From: Emticicia oligotrophica DSM 17448
GTDB lineage: Bacteria; Bacteroidota; Bacteroidia; Cytophagales; Spirosomataceae
Assembly: GCF_000263195.1 (NCBI RefSeq)
Contig: NC_018748.1
Coordinates: 2,170,001 to 2,234,000, forward strand
DNA length: 64,000 nucleotides
Direction: 5' to 3'
Below, in pieces: positions 35,669-43,587 of this stretch. The position numbers and the translations under genes are program-made. A model generated the notes under the pieces. It saw nothing but the letters and a program-made list of their open reading frames with translations, searched no databases and was not told the DNA's origin. Position 1 is the stretch's first letter. The number at the start of each line of letters is the position of its first letter.

Positions 35669-37012
35669 ATGATATTGAATTCCCTTTCTGCTATTTCACC
35701 CGTTGATGGTCGTTATCGTCGACAAATCGAGAATCTTGCAAAATATTTTTCGGAGTTTGGCCTCATTCATTACCGTGTGAGAGTTGAAATTGAATATTTT
35801 ATTGCCCTTTGCGAATTGCCTATTCCTCAACTCGAAGGTTTTGATAAAGCCCTTTACAATAATTTGAGAGCAATCTACCAGAATTTTTCAGAAGAAGATG
35901 CACTTAAAATCAAAGAAATCGAAAAAACAACCAATCATGATGTAAAAGCGGTTGAATATTTTATTAAAGAAGCTTTCGAAAAATTAGGAATTGCACAACA
36001 TTCAGAGTTTATCCATTTTGGTCTTACTTCACAAGATGTTAATAATACTTCTATTCCATTATCTTTGAAAGAAGCAATGCAAGCAGAAGTTTTACCAACA
36101 TTCCAACAAGTGTTGGGCAAACTACACGAATTAGCTGAGCAATGGAAAGATATCGCTCTTTTGGCACACACGCACGGACAACCGGCTTCACCTACTCGTC
36201 TAGGAAAAGAAATTTTGGTGTTCTGTGAGCGAATCGAGAAGCAAATAGCTTTACTTGATGCCATTCCGTATGCTGCTAAATTTGGCGGTGCAACGGGAAA
36301 TTTCAATGCTCACCATGTGGCTTATCCACAAACTGACTGGGTTTCTTTCGGGAATAATTTCGTCAACGAATGGCTTGGACTTTCTCGTAGCCAAAATACT
36401 ACTCAAATTGAGCATTACGATATGTTGGCTGCTATGTTTGATGCTCTCAAAAGATTAAATACAATTTTGATTGATTTCTCGCGTGATGTTTGGTCGTATG
36501 TATCGATGGGCTATTTTAAGCAGAAGATAAAAGCAGGCGAAATTGGTTCTTCGGCAATGCCTCATAAAGTTAATCCAATTGATTTTGAGAATGCCGAAGG
36601 AAATTTAGGCGTAGCTAATGCTCTTTTCGAGCATTTTTCAGCAAAATTGCCTATTTCTCGGTTACAAAGAGACCTAACCGATTCAACGGTTCTAAGAAAT
36701 TTAGGTGTTCCTATTGGGCATACAATGATTGCTCTGAAATCATTGTTGAAAGGTATGGATAAACTTGAGCTAAACCAAGAAGCTATCGACCATCATTTAG
36801 AAGAAAACTGGGCGGTGGTTGCCGAAGGTATTCAAACAGTTCTTCGCCGAGAAGGTTTCCCGAAACCTTATGAGGCCTTGAAAGAATTGACGCGTAAAAA
36901 TGAGAAAATCACCGAAAAACGCATCAAAGACTTTATTGATACTTTAGATGTGAGCGAAAAAGTTAAATACGAACTTCGACGCATTACCCCTTTTAATTAT
37001 ACAGGAATTTAA
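35669..37012 (+). CDS. purB: adenylosuccinate lyase
   Basis: 447 residues of the fumarase/aspartase superfamily. The signature loop GSSAMPHKVNPIDFENAEGN carries the catalytic Ser; earlier motifs include TSQDVNNTS and HTHGQPASPTRLGKE with the catalytic His. It catalyses two steps of purine synthesis, the cleavage of SAICAR and of adenylosuccinate with release of fumarate. Starts like the long PurB type (LNSLSAISPVDGRYRRQIENLAKYFSEFGL). Single-gene unit with its own promoter and terminator. Confidence 0.97.
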   Translation: MILNSLSAISPVDGRYRRQIENLAKYFSEFGLIHYRVRVEIEYFIALCELPIPQLEGFDKALYNNLRAIYQNFSEEDALKIKEIEKTTNHDVKAVEYFIKEAFEKLGIAQHSEFIHFGLTSQDVNNTSIPLSLKEAMQAEVLPTFQQVLGKLHELAEQWKDIALLAHTHGQPASPTRLGKEILVFCERIEKQIALLDAIPYAAKFGGATGNFNAHHVAYPQTDWVSFGNNFVNEWLGLSRSQNTTQIEHYDMLAAMFDALKRLNTILIDFSRDVWSYVSMGYFKQKIKAGEIGSSAMPHKVNPIDFENAEGNLGVANALFEHFSAKLPISRLQRDLTDSTVLRNLGVPIGHTMIALKSLLKGMDKLELNQEAIDHHLEENWAVVAEGIQTVLRREGFPKPYEALKELTRKNEKITEKRIKDFIDTLDVSEKVKYELRRITPFNYTGI

Positions 37013-37015
37013 AAT

Positions 37016-37051
37016 AAAACGGCTCTTAGATAAATTTCTAAGAGCCGTTTT
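37016..37051. terminator. strong bidirectional terminator after purB
   Basis: A perfect 15-base stem (AAAACGGCTCTTAGA and complement) with A and T runs at both ends, between convergent genes. Confidence 0.88.
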
Positions 37052-37052
37052 A

Positions 37053-37580
37053 TTAATATTCTACAATTTGCCTACTCATTGGCGGAATGTTTGAGAAAGG
37101 TCTAAGTGAGCGATATTGGTCACTTCTTGCTGTAATTTGTATTTCCTTCAAAAACTGATAATCTTTTTTGGTGTATTCTTCCGAAATTCGGTTGGTTGGT
37201 ACATTTACTTCTCCGTAGTAGATATTTTTATAAATGAAGGCAATGGGCAAAATATACTTCCCTGCACTTGTATTATCCAAACGAGGGGTTTTAGATAAAC
37301 CTCCAATAATCTCTGCTTCAAAACCTAATAAATTAGCAATCTTTTTACCTACCAAAGGATAAATTAGTGATACATCTTTCACTTTTCCTTTTTCATCTAC
37401 TTCAAATGAGGCATAAATACGCCCATAGACACTCCCTCTAATGGCTCCAATTGGATAACTAATATTTTTTAAAGCAGCCAAATAAAATAATGGGTCGATG
37501 GTTTCTTTAATTGTTTGTCCATAGGATGTGCCGCCAAACAAACCACTGAACAATAGAAACATAGTTACTATTTTTCTCAT
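37053..37580 (-). CDS. secreted protein with TonB C-terminal-like fold
   Basis: 175 residues with a signal peptide (MRKIVTMFLLFSGLFGGTSYGQ). The stretch ISYPIGAIRGSVYGRIYASFEVDEKGKVKDVSLIYPLVG has the typical TonB/TonB-like C-terminal pattern (YP..A...G.V.V.F.VD..GKV.DV.V). There is no transmembrane anchor or proline-rich linker, so it is not a complete energy transducer. Free-standing secreted copies of this domain are common in Bacteroidota; their role is unknown. Confidence 0.78.
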   Translation of the reverse strand: MRKIVTMFLLFSGLFGGTSYGQTIKETIDPLFYLAALKNISYPIGAIRGSVYGRIYASFEVDEKGKVKDVSLIYPLVGKKIANLLGFEAEIIGGLSKTPRLDNTSAGKYILPIAFIYKNIYYGEVNVPTNRISEEYTKKDYQFLKEIQITARSDQYRSLRPFSNIPPMSRQIVEY

Positions 37581-37691
37581 AAAAATTAAGTTTTGTAGGA
37601 TTCAAAAGAATGCATGAATTTATGTATTTAAGCAATAGAACCCTAATAAAAATTTTAGAAACTTAACAACTAATAGACAATATTTGTTAAT

Positions 37692-38614
37692 GAACTTGTT
37701 TAGGATTAACTTTTATATTTAATTTTTCGTAAAAAACGAACTGAGAATGCCAATAAATTTAAAGCCACCCAGTTAATTGCTTTCGTTTCAAACCTGACAA
37801 GTAATGCTTTGAAACTATCCATCCAAGCATTAGCGTGCTCAATGAGTACTCGTCGTTTGTATAACTCTTCATCAAAATGCTGATATTCAGTAGATTGATT
37901 TTCTATTTTGTTATTTCGAGAATTAACATCAATATTGGCTTCAATTTCTTTATTTTTACAAATTTGACGAAATTCTTTGCTATCGAATCCAGCATCAGCA
38001 TTTAGAAAAAGGCCTCTGAGATTAATTCCTGCTTTTATGAGCATTTGACACAGTTCTTCAAAGAGTTCCTGAATATTATAAAGGTCGTTGTGTTTTCCTT
38101 CTTGTGGGCTGGCACATGCCAACATTTGTCCCTGATTATCAGCTAAAAAGAGCAAATTAGTTGTTTTTGATGCTTTTCGACCTTGATACCCAACAGCTTC
38201 ACCTCCACGTTTGGCAAGTGTATGACTACCATCAAGTTGGATACAAGATAAGTCTAAATATGAATAGTTTGATGCTAAAATATTTATCCAAACTTTTGTC
38301 CAAGAGCCGTCCTTGACCCATTCATTAAAGTGATAATAGACTCCTTGCCATGTTAAAACCTTATTATTAAAAAATTGCTTTACTGGCAGTTGACGCCATT
38401 GACAACCTGTTTTCAAACGATATAAAATTGCTGAAACAATAGCTGTCAACTGTTCTATTTCACACTCTTTTCCACGTAAACCAATACTTAAATTTGGTAA
38501 TATATATTGTTCAATCGTATTTTTACTCAAGATTTCCACTGTAGGTCTTTTTGATGATTCGCACCACAAAATTCAACCTATTTTGGGAATCTTTTTATAA
38601 TACTAAACAACCTC
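37692..38614 (-). mobile_element. complete IS5-family insertion sequence (923 bp)
   Basis: The element encodes one transposase and is bounded by 17-base imperfect terminal inverted repeats (37692-37708 and 38598-38614, three mismatches, shared core TTGTTTAG). Three-base AAT copies flank it at 37689-37691 and 38615-38617, which looks like a target duplication. The size and single frame agree with the IS1031-like group of IS5. The transposase stop codon lies inside the left repeat. It sits between the TonB-like gene and the flavin monooxygenase gene, just upstream of the latter. Confidence 0.85.
37706..38569 (-). CDS. IS5-family transposase
   Basis: A 287-residue DDE transposase. An N-terminal helix-turn-helix/DUF4096-like part (LTAIVSAILYRLKTGCQWRQLP) precedes the RNase H-like core with Asp113 (QLDGSHTLAKRGGEAVGYQGRK), Asp192 (LNADAGFD) and Glu244 (RVLIEHANAWMDSF). 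All three catalytic residues are present and the frame is intact. No ATG lies near the start; TTG at 38569 or ATT just before it must serve, and an in-frame stop lies two codons upstream. Probably functional. Confidence 0.9.
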   Translation of the reverse strand: MWCESSKRPTVEILSKNTIEQYILPNLSIGLRGKECEIEQLTAIVSAILYRLKTGCQWRQLPVKQFFNNKVLTWQGVYYHFNEWVKDGSWTKVWINILASNYSYLDLSCIQLDGSHTLAKRGGEAVGYQGRKASKTTNLLFLADNQGQMLACASPQEGKHNDLYNIQELFEELCQMLIKAGINLRGLFLNADAGFDSKEFRQICKNKEIEANIDVNSRNNKIENQSTEYQHFDEELYKRRVLIEHANAWMDSFKALLVRFETKAINWVALNLLAFSVRFLRKIKYKS

Positions 38615-38648
38615 AATTTTAAAACCAAACCCCCTATAATAAAACTCT

Positions 38649-39938
38649 ATGAAACAAGTGTGTATCATTGGTGCTGGCTCTTCTGGTATTACTGCTGCTA
38701 AGGCACTCAAAGAAAAAGGAATTACGTTTGATTGTTTTGAAAAAGGCTCAGATATTGGCGGCGTATGGCGATATAATAATGATAATGGCGTATCATCGGC
38801 TTATAAAAGTTTACACATAAATACCAATCGAAATGTGATGGCTTATTCGGATTTTCCGATGCCCGACGATTATCCAATGTTTCCGCATCACTCACATATT
38901 ATTAAATATTTCGAGGCTTATGTAGAACATTTTAAATTACGTGAGCATATTACTTTCAATACAGCAGTAGTTGATGTTTTACGAAATAATGATGGAACTT
39001 ATAATGTAACACTTGATAATAGGCAATCGTATGATTATCAGTATGTTATCGTTGCTAACGGGCATCATTGGAATCCTCGTTTCCCAACCCCAGCTTTCCA
39101 AGGAACTTTTACTGGAGAAATCCTACATTCGCATTATTATCGAGAACCAGAGCAAATCAAAGATAAAGATGTTTTAGTGGTAGGAATTGGCAATTCGGCC
39201 GTTGATATCGCTTGTGAAGCTGCCCGAACACATTCAGGGAAAGTAGTAATTTCGACTCGTAGTGGAGCGTACATTACTCCCAATTGGATTTGGAGTATGC
39301 CATTCGATAATTTGGCTAATCCGCTGACAGCTAAATTGCCGCTTTGGCTACAACGTATGCTACTCAATGCTACCTTATGGTTGGCTCGTGGTAGGCAGGA
39401 AGATTATGGGGTGCCGAAACCTAATCGCCCAGTTTTAAGCGAACACCCGACACTCTCGCAAGATTTACTGAATCTTTCGGGGCGAGGACTTATAAAATTT
39501 AAGCCTAATATTAAAGAATTTAGGGGAAAAACAGTGGTTTTTGAAGATGGCTCTGAGCAAGATTTTGATGTAATTATTTATGCCACAGGTTATAAAGTTA
39601 CGTTTCCATTTTTAAAGCATTATGCGGAATTTGATGTAGAGCAGACGAATGATATTCGCCTATTTAAAAAAGTTATTCATCCTGAATATAAAAACTTATT
39701 CTTTTTAGCCTTACTTCAACCTTTGGGAGCAATTATGCCTTTGGCTGAAATACAGGCTAAGTGGATAGCAAAAATTATTAAAGGTGAAAGCAAATTACCA
39801 TCGAAGGAAGCGATGCTACAATCAATCGAAGACGACCACCAGAAACTTGTAAAAAGATATAAACAAACCCCTCGGCATACTTTGCAGGTAGATTTCTTTA
39901 CCTACAAAGCAAGCATAGAGAAGGAAATGAAGCGATAA
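38649..39938 (+). CDS. flavin-containing monooxygenase
   Basis: 429 residues with the FAD dinucleotide site at the N-terminus (IIGAGSSGITAAKALKE), the FMO fingerprint near residue 155 (FQGTFTGEILHSHYYR, i.e. FxGxxxHxxxY), the NADPH site (VVGIGNSAVDIACEAA) and the C-terminal ATGYK. Such enzymes oxygenate soft nucleophiles (N or S) or carry out Baeyer-Villiger reactions. The gene starts only 34 bases after the end of the IS5 element, so its native promoter may be displaced or replaced by the IS. It is convergent with an SDR gene. Confidence 0.93.
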   Translation: MKQVCIIGAGSSGITAAKALKEKGITFDCFEKGSDIGGVWRYNNDNGVSSAYKSLHINTNRNVMAYSDFPMPDDYPMFPHHSHIIKYFEAYVEHFKLREHITFNTAVVDVLRNNDGTYNVTLDNRQSYDYQYVIVANGHHWNPRFPTPAFQGTFTGEILHSHYYREPEQIKDKDVLVVGIGNSAVDIACEAARTHSGKVVISTRSGAYITPNWIWSMPFDNLANPLTAKLPLWLQRMLLNATLWLARGRQEDYGVPKPNRPVLSEHPTLSQDLLNLSGRGLIKFKPNIKEFRGKTVVFEDGSEQDFDVIIYATGYKVTFPFLKHYAEFDVEQTNDIRLFKKVIHPEYKNLFFLALLQPLGAIMPLAEIQAKWIAKIIKGESKLPSKEAMLQSIEDDHQKLVKRYKQTPRHTLQVDFFTYKASIEKEMKR

Positions 39939-39945
39939 GGCTTAC

Positions 39946-40743
39946 TTATTTATTGCTATTGGCCAATTGGCTATCCATGCTATTGGTAGGGATTTTACCT
40001 TGTACGCTCCATGCTCCGTCAACGAAGAATAGTTGTCCAGAAACATAGCTCGAATCATCGGAAGCTAAGAAAACCGCTGGACCAATCATTTCTTCGGGTT
40101 CGCCTGTGCGACCGAGTGGAACAACTCCGCCCCAATTGGTACGATAATTTGGGTCTTCTCTTAGGTTTCGTTCTACATTGATTGGCCCTGGCCCAAAAGT
40201 ATTAACTCTAATATTGTAAGGAGCCAATTCTACGGCCATTTGTTCGGCCATCGCATGAATTCCACCTTTACTTGTTGAATAAACGATAAGGTTTTTTACG
40301 CTCAATGCGGCACAAATGGTAGAAACGTTGATGATGCTTCCACCACCATTTTCACGCATAATTTTGGCCGCTTCAATTGAGCAAAAGAGTGTACCTTTTA
40401 GGTTTACACCCATTACTTTATCAAAAATTGCTTCATCGGTTTCGAAAAAATCGCTCCAACCCGTAATTCCAGCATTATTGACCAAAATATTAAGTTTGCC
40501 AAATTTTTCTCGGATTTGGGCAAACATGCTTCTAATTTCATTGACTTTAGAAATATCGGCATAGATTACTTCGGCATTTCGGCCAATCGCTCGAATTTTT
40601 TCTGCTACCCCTTCGGCATAAGTAGCCCCCTCAACTTCATTGATAATGATATCAGCACCTTCACGAGCAAAACCAAGGGCAATTGCCTCGCCAATACCAC
40701 GCCCAGCCCCCGTAATTAGGGCAATTTTATTTAAAAGTCTCAT
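39946..40743 (-). CDS. short-chain dehydrogenase/reductase (classical SDR)
   Basis: 265 residues with the cofactor motif ALITGAGRGIGEAIALGFAREGAD, NNAG (ILVNNAGITG), the active-site Ser and YxxxK (YSTSKGGIHAMAEQ) and the C-terminal SSYVSGQLFFVDGAW. It resembles glucose or 3-oxoacyl reductases of the SDR family, but the substrate cannot be told. It lies seven bases from the end of the convergent monooxygenase gene and about 170 bases downstream of the ThuA gene, with a terminator between. Confidence 0.92.
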   Translation of the reverse strand: MRLLNKIALITGAGRGIGEAIALGFAREGADIIINEVEGATYAEGVAEKIRAIGRNAEVIYADISKVNEIRSMFAQIREKFGKLNILVNNAGITGWSDFFETDEAIFDKVMGVNLKGTLFCSIEAAKIMRENGGGSIINVSTICAALSVKNLIVYSTSKGGIHAMAEQMAVELAPYNIRVNTFGPGPINVERNLREDPNYRTNWGGVVPLGRTGEPEEMIGPAVFLASDDSSYVSGQLFFVDGAWSVQGKIPTNSMDSQLANSNK

Positions 40744-40833
40744 TCGTAATTAAGATTGAATAATGGTATGCTAAAAGAGACTTGAAGATAATTAAAAATG
40801 AAATACTATTATATTTTGTGCAATAGTTAAATA

Positions 40834-40866
40834 TAAAAAATGCTCTGTTTCCTTTGAAACAGAGCA
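40834..40866 (-). terminator. rho-independent terminator after the ThuA gene
   Basis: A perfect 11-base stem (TGCTCTGTTTC and complement at 40841-40866) followed on the minus strand by a T-run. Confidence 0.82.
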
Positions 40867-40912
40867 AGCGAGTGTATGTTAAATTAAAACCAGAGTTTAC
40901 TATGATACTCAA

Positions 40913-41683
40913 TTATAAGCCTTTGCCAGTAGCAGCCCAATAAATACCACCATAAAGATGGTCAAGGAAAGTTTGGTCGCTGAAAACCAACGGAATGTGG
41001 CCAAGAGCAGTATAAAAGGCACGACCACCATCATAATTATGGTACCACGAAATCGGGTGGAAACCCATGCCTTTTCCTTCGTTATCGCCCCATTTTGTGT
41101 TCGGATTGTATGATTTTTCATCAATAGATATCAAAACTTTCAAATCGTTGGCTGGAGAGGGGGTCTTGAACTCATACCATTCATCTGTCCAAAGTAATTT
41201 TTTAGGAAAACGCTCCATTCCCGGAAAATTACTATCTTCCACTTTCAAATAAGCCGTTTGTTGTGCAGGGTGAATCTTGAAATAATTGCCTACCAATTTA
41301 CCGTACCAAGGCCAATCATATTCGGTATCAGTTGCACTATGAACACCTACAAAACCTTTTCCTGCTTTGATAAATTTCTCGAATGCCGCTTGTTGTTCAT
41401 CGTTCAAGATATTTCCAGTAGTATTCAAGAAAATAACCGCTTGGTATCTTTCTAAAGCTTTATCATTAAAGACAGAAGCATTTTCTTGCCATTCAACGCT
41501 AAAGCTATGGCGTTCGGCTAATTTTTTCACTGCCGTTACACCTTCATTAATTGATTCATGATGAAACCCGTCAGTTTTGGTAAAAAGTAATACTCGAAAT
41601 TGTCCTCCCTGTGCAAAAGATGAAATAGAGAAAACAAATGCCATCAACAATGGCATCATGTTTCGTTCGAAAATTTGTTTCAT
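40913..41683 (-). CDS. ThuA-domain secreted protein
   Basis: 256 residues with a signal sequence ending near SSFAQ (residue 25). The ThuA glutamine-amidotransferase-like fold is clear: FRVLLFTKTDGFHHESINEGVTAVKKLAER, YQAVIFLNTTGNILNDEQQAAFEKFIKAGKGFVGVHSATDTEYDWPWYGKLVG and a C-terminal MGFHPISWYHNYDGGRAFYTALGH. ThuA was found in trehalose utilisation in rhizobia, and the Bacteroidota copies are usually tied to glycoside or ether-sugar loci. No sugar gene is adjacent here. A clean promoter lies upstream. Confidence 0.92.
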   Translation of the reverse strand: MKQIFERNMMPLLMAFVFSISSFAQGGQFRVLLFTKTDGFHHESINEGVTAVKKLAERHSFSVEWQENASVFNDKALERYQAVIFLNTTGNILNDEQQAAFEKFIKAGKGFVGVHSATDTEYDWPWYGKLVGNYFKIHPAQQTAYLKVEDSNFPGMERFPKKLLWTDEWYEFKTPSPANDLKVLISIDEKSYNPNTKWGDNEGKGMGFHPISWYHNYDGGRAFYTALGHIPLVFSDQTFLDHLYGGIYWAATGKGL

Positions 41684-41750
41684 AGTTCTGATTATAAAAG
41701 ATTGAATAAAGAAGAAGTTTTTTAGGTGTCAAAAAAACACTTATTGAAAG

Positions 41751-41780
41751 CAAATGTAGGTTTTTGAAATCAAAAAACAA
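41751..41780 (-). promoter_or_regulatory. Bacteroidota-type promoter of the ThuA gene
   Basis: On the minus strand TTG (41778-41780), a 19-base spacer and TACATTTG (41751-41758) fit the consensus. The -33 end touches the terminator of the thiolase gene. Confidence 0.75.
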
Positions 41781-41825
41781 AAAAGGGAGATTTAAACTAC
41801 CGAAGTAGCTTTAATCTCCCTTTTT
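41780..41825 (-). terminator. terminator of the fatty-acid oxidation operon
   Basis: AAAAAGGGAGATT at 41780-41792 pairs with its complement at 41813-41825, with a small inner CTAC/GTAG hairpin. It gives a T-run on the minus strand, 29 bases beyond the thiolase stop. Confidence 0.85.
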
Positions 41826-41853
41826 CTATCGACTTTTTCTGTAACTGGAAATT

Positions 41854-43032
41854 TTAGCTCAATAACTCATAAATCCCCGCTACACCTTGGCCACCGCCAA
41901 CACAGGCTGTAACCATACCATATTTTTTGTTTTGACGACGAAGTTCATTCAAAACTTGAACAGTCAAACGACCACCAGTTGAACCAAGAGCATGACCGAG
42001 AGCAATTGCACCACCATTTGGATTGATTTTGCTCATATCTAAGCCCAATTCTTTGATAACCGCCAAAGATTGAGCAGCAAATGCTTCGTTCAACTCAATA
42101 ATATCAATATCATCTTGTTTCAAACCTGCTTGTTTCAAAGCAATCGGAATAGCGGCAACTGGGCCAATACCCATGATGCGTGGCTCTACACCTGCCGAAG
42201 CATAAGCCATCATACGTGCGATTGGTTTTAAACCCAATTCGTTCACCATTCTTTCTGACATCACAATTACGAAAGCTGCACCATCAGAAGTTTGCGATGA
42301 GTTACCAGCCGTTACACTTCCACCCATCGAGAAAACAGGACGAAGTTTTGCTAAAGCCTCAACACTCGTATCGGCACGTGGGCCTTCGTCTTTGGTTACT
42401 GTATATTCTTTGTTTTTCTTCTTGCCAGTGGCTTCGTCGAAATACGTTTCTTTTACGGTAATCGGTACAATTTCATCATCGAATTTGCCAGCGGCTTGTG
42501 CAGCCAATGCTTTTTGGTGAGAATTGTAAGAAAAAATATCTTGTTCTTCACGACCGATGTTAAATTGTTGAGCCACTTGTTCGGCCGTAAGTCCCATTCC
42601 GATGTAATAATCGGGGTGATGAGAGGCTAATCCATAATTCAATGCCATTTTCCAACCAGTTGTTGGTACCATCGACATTGACTCTGTTCCACCCGCTACG
42701 ATACAATCGGCCATTCCTGCACTAATTTTGGCAGCCGCCATTGCGATTGTCTCAACGCCCGAACCGCAGTAACGGTTTACAGTTACGCCCGCTACGCTCT
42801 TGCCCAACGACAAAAGCGAAATATAACGAGCCATTTGCATACCTTGCTCAGCTTCGGGAACGGCATTTCCTACGATGAGGTCATCAACACGAGCAGGGTC
42901 GAGGTTTGGCACTTGTGCCATGAGGTGCTTGATTACGTCAGCCGCCAAATCGTCGGGGCGAGTAAAGCGAAAAACTCCTTTGGGTGCTTTGCCGACTGCA
43001 CTTCGGTAGCCAGCTACTATATATGCGTTCAT
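41854..43032 (-). CDS. fadA: acetyl-CoA C-acyltransferase (3-ketoacyl-CoA thiolase)
   Basis: The ATG at 43032 gives 392 residues. Thiolase landmarks: the nucleophilic Cys in NRYCGSGVETIAMAA, NEAFAAQSLAV, the His in GGAIALGHALGSTGGR and the second Cys in TACVGGGQG. It carries out the last step of beta-oxidation, cleaving 3-ketoacyl-CoA to acetyl-CoA and a shortened acyl-CoA. It is the final gene of the minus-strand fad operon, normally next to the fadB-type gene; here a four-helix-bundle gene has come between them. Confidence 0.96.
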   Translation of the reverse strand: MNAYIVAGYRSAVGKAPKGVFRFTRPDDLAADVIKHLMAQVPNLDPARVDDLIVGNAVPEAEQGMQMARYISLLSLGKSVAGVTVNRYCGSGVETIAMAAAKISAGMADCIVAGGTESMSMVPTTGWKMALNYGLASHHPDYYIGMGLTAEQVAQQFNIGREEQDIFSYNSHQKALAAQAAGKFDDEIVPITVKETYFDEATGKKKNKEYTVTKDEGPRADTSVEALAKLRPVFSMGGSVTAGNSSQTSDGAAFVIVMSERMVNELGLKPIARMMAYASAGVEPRIMGIGPVAAIPIALKQAGLKQDDIDIIELNEAFAAQSLAVIKELGLDMSKINPNGGAIALGHALGSTGGRLTVQVLNELRRQNKKYGMVTACVGGGQGVAGIYELLS

Positions 43033-43048
43033 GTTTTCTTTTATTTTT

Positions 43049-43078
43049 AGACAAGAGATTTTAGACAAAAGACAAGAG
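43049..43078. repeat. left arm of the 30-base inverted repeat flanking the four-helix-bundle gene
   Basis: The 30 bases at 43049-43078 are the inverse complement of 43550-43579 except for two positions. They are built from AGACAA-type words. See the finding for the whole unit. Confidence 0.85.
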
Positions 43079-43096
43079 AGTCAAACAAAGAAAAAA

Positions 43097-43459
43097 TCAT
43101 TCTTGGCTGAATTTTCTTTGAAGTGAAAATATAATCTTTTGTATTTCCTGTAATTTTTCACTTAAAAAATTTAATGAATCTATTGATATAATATCTAATT
43201 TATTCGATATGATAAGTTGCGTTTCAAGTTCATAGGATGAAGCAAGTGCAATTCCCAGAAATCGTGCAAAATCCTTATTACTTCCACGTCCAGAACCTTC
43301 GGCAATATTTGAAGGGATAGAAACTGCACAACGTCTAATTTGACTTATCAATCCAAATTTTTCGTCACTTGGAAACGCTGAGGTGATTTTGTAAATATCA
43401 ACAACAGCATCAATTGACAATTGCCAAGCTTTCAAATCACGGAAATTATGAACTTGCAT
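43097..43459 (-). CDS. four-helix-bundle protein (23S rRNA intervening-sequence/S23 type)
   Basis: A 120-residue protein with the family signature at the N-terminus (VHNFRDLKAWQLSIDAVVDIYKIT) and the middle FPSDEKFGLISQIRRCAVSIPSNIAEGSGRGSNKDFARFLGIALASSYELETQL. These proteins were first seen encoded in intervening sequences of 23S rRNA and form pentameric helical bundles; a related fold is the Avd accessory protein of diversity-generating retroelements. Here it stands alone, without reverse transcriptase, inserted between fadB and fadA and bracketed by 30-base inverted repeats. Confidence 0.92.
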   Translation of the reverse strand: MQVHNFRDLKAWQLSIDAVVDIYKITSAFPSDEKFGLISQIRRCAVSIPSNIAEGSGRGSNKDFARFLGIALASSYELETQLIISNKLDIISIDSLNFLSEKLQEIQKIIFSLQRKFSQE

Positions 43460-43549
43460 TCGATTACTTAGATTTTATCCAAATGATGTGAGACAAAAGA
43501 CATTAGACAAAAGATTTTTGTAAAACTTAAAGTTTGAGTGCCAAACTTT

Positions 43550-43579
43550 CTCTTGTCTCTTGTCTAAAATCCCTTGTCT
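43550..43579. repeat. right arm of the 30-base inverted repeat flanking the four-helix-bundle gene
   Basis: Pairs with 43049-43078 (two mismatches in 30). Additional loose AGACAAAAGA copies occur nearby at 43491-43514, giving a low-complexity patch. Confidence 0.85.
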
Positions 43580-43587
43580 TATACAAA

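Noticed and set aside
43097-43459. Four-helix-bundle gene as part of a diversity-generating retroelement
   Set aside because: No reverse transcriptase, template repeat or variable target gene is nearby.
43049-43579. Short AGACAA repeats considered as a CRISPR array
   Set aside because: Repeats are short, irregularly spaced and inverted, with no spacers or cas genes.
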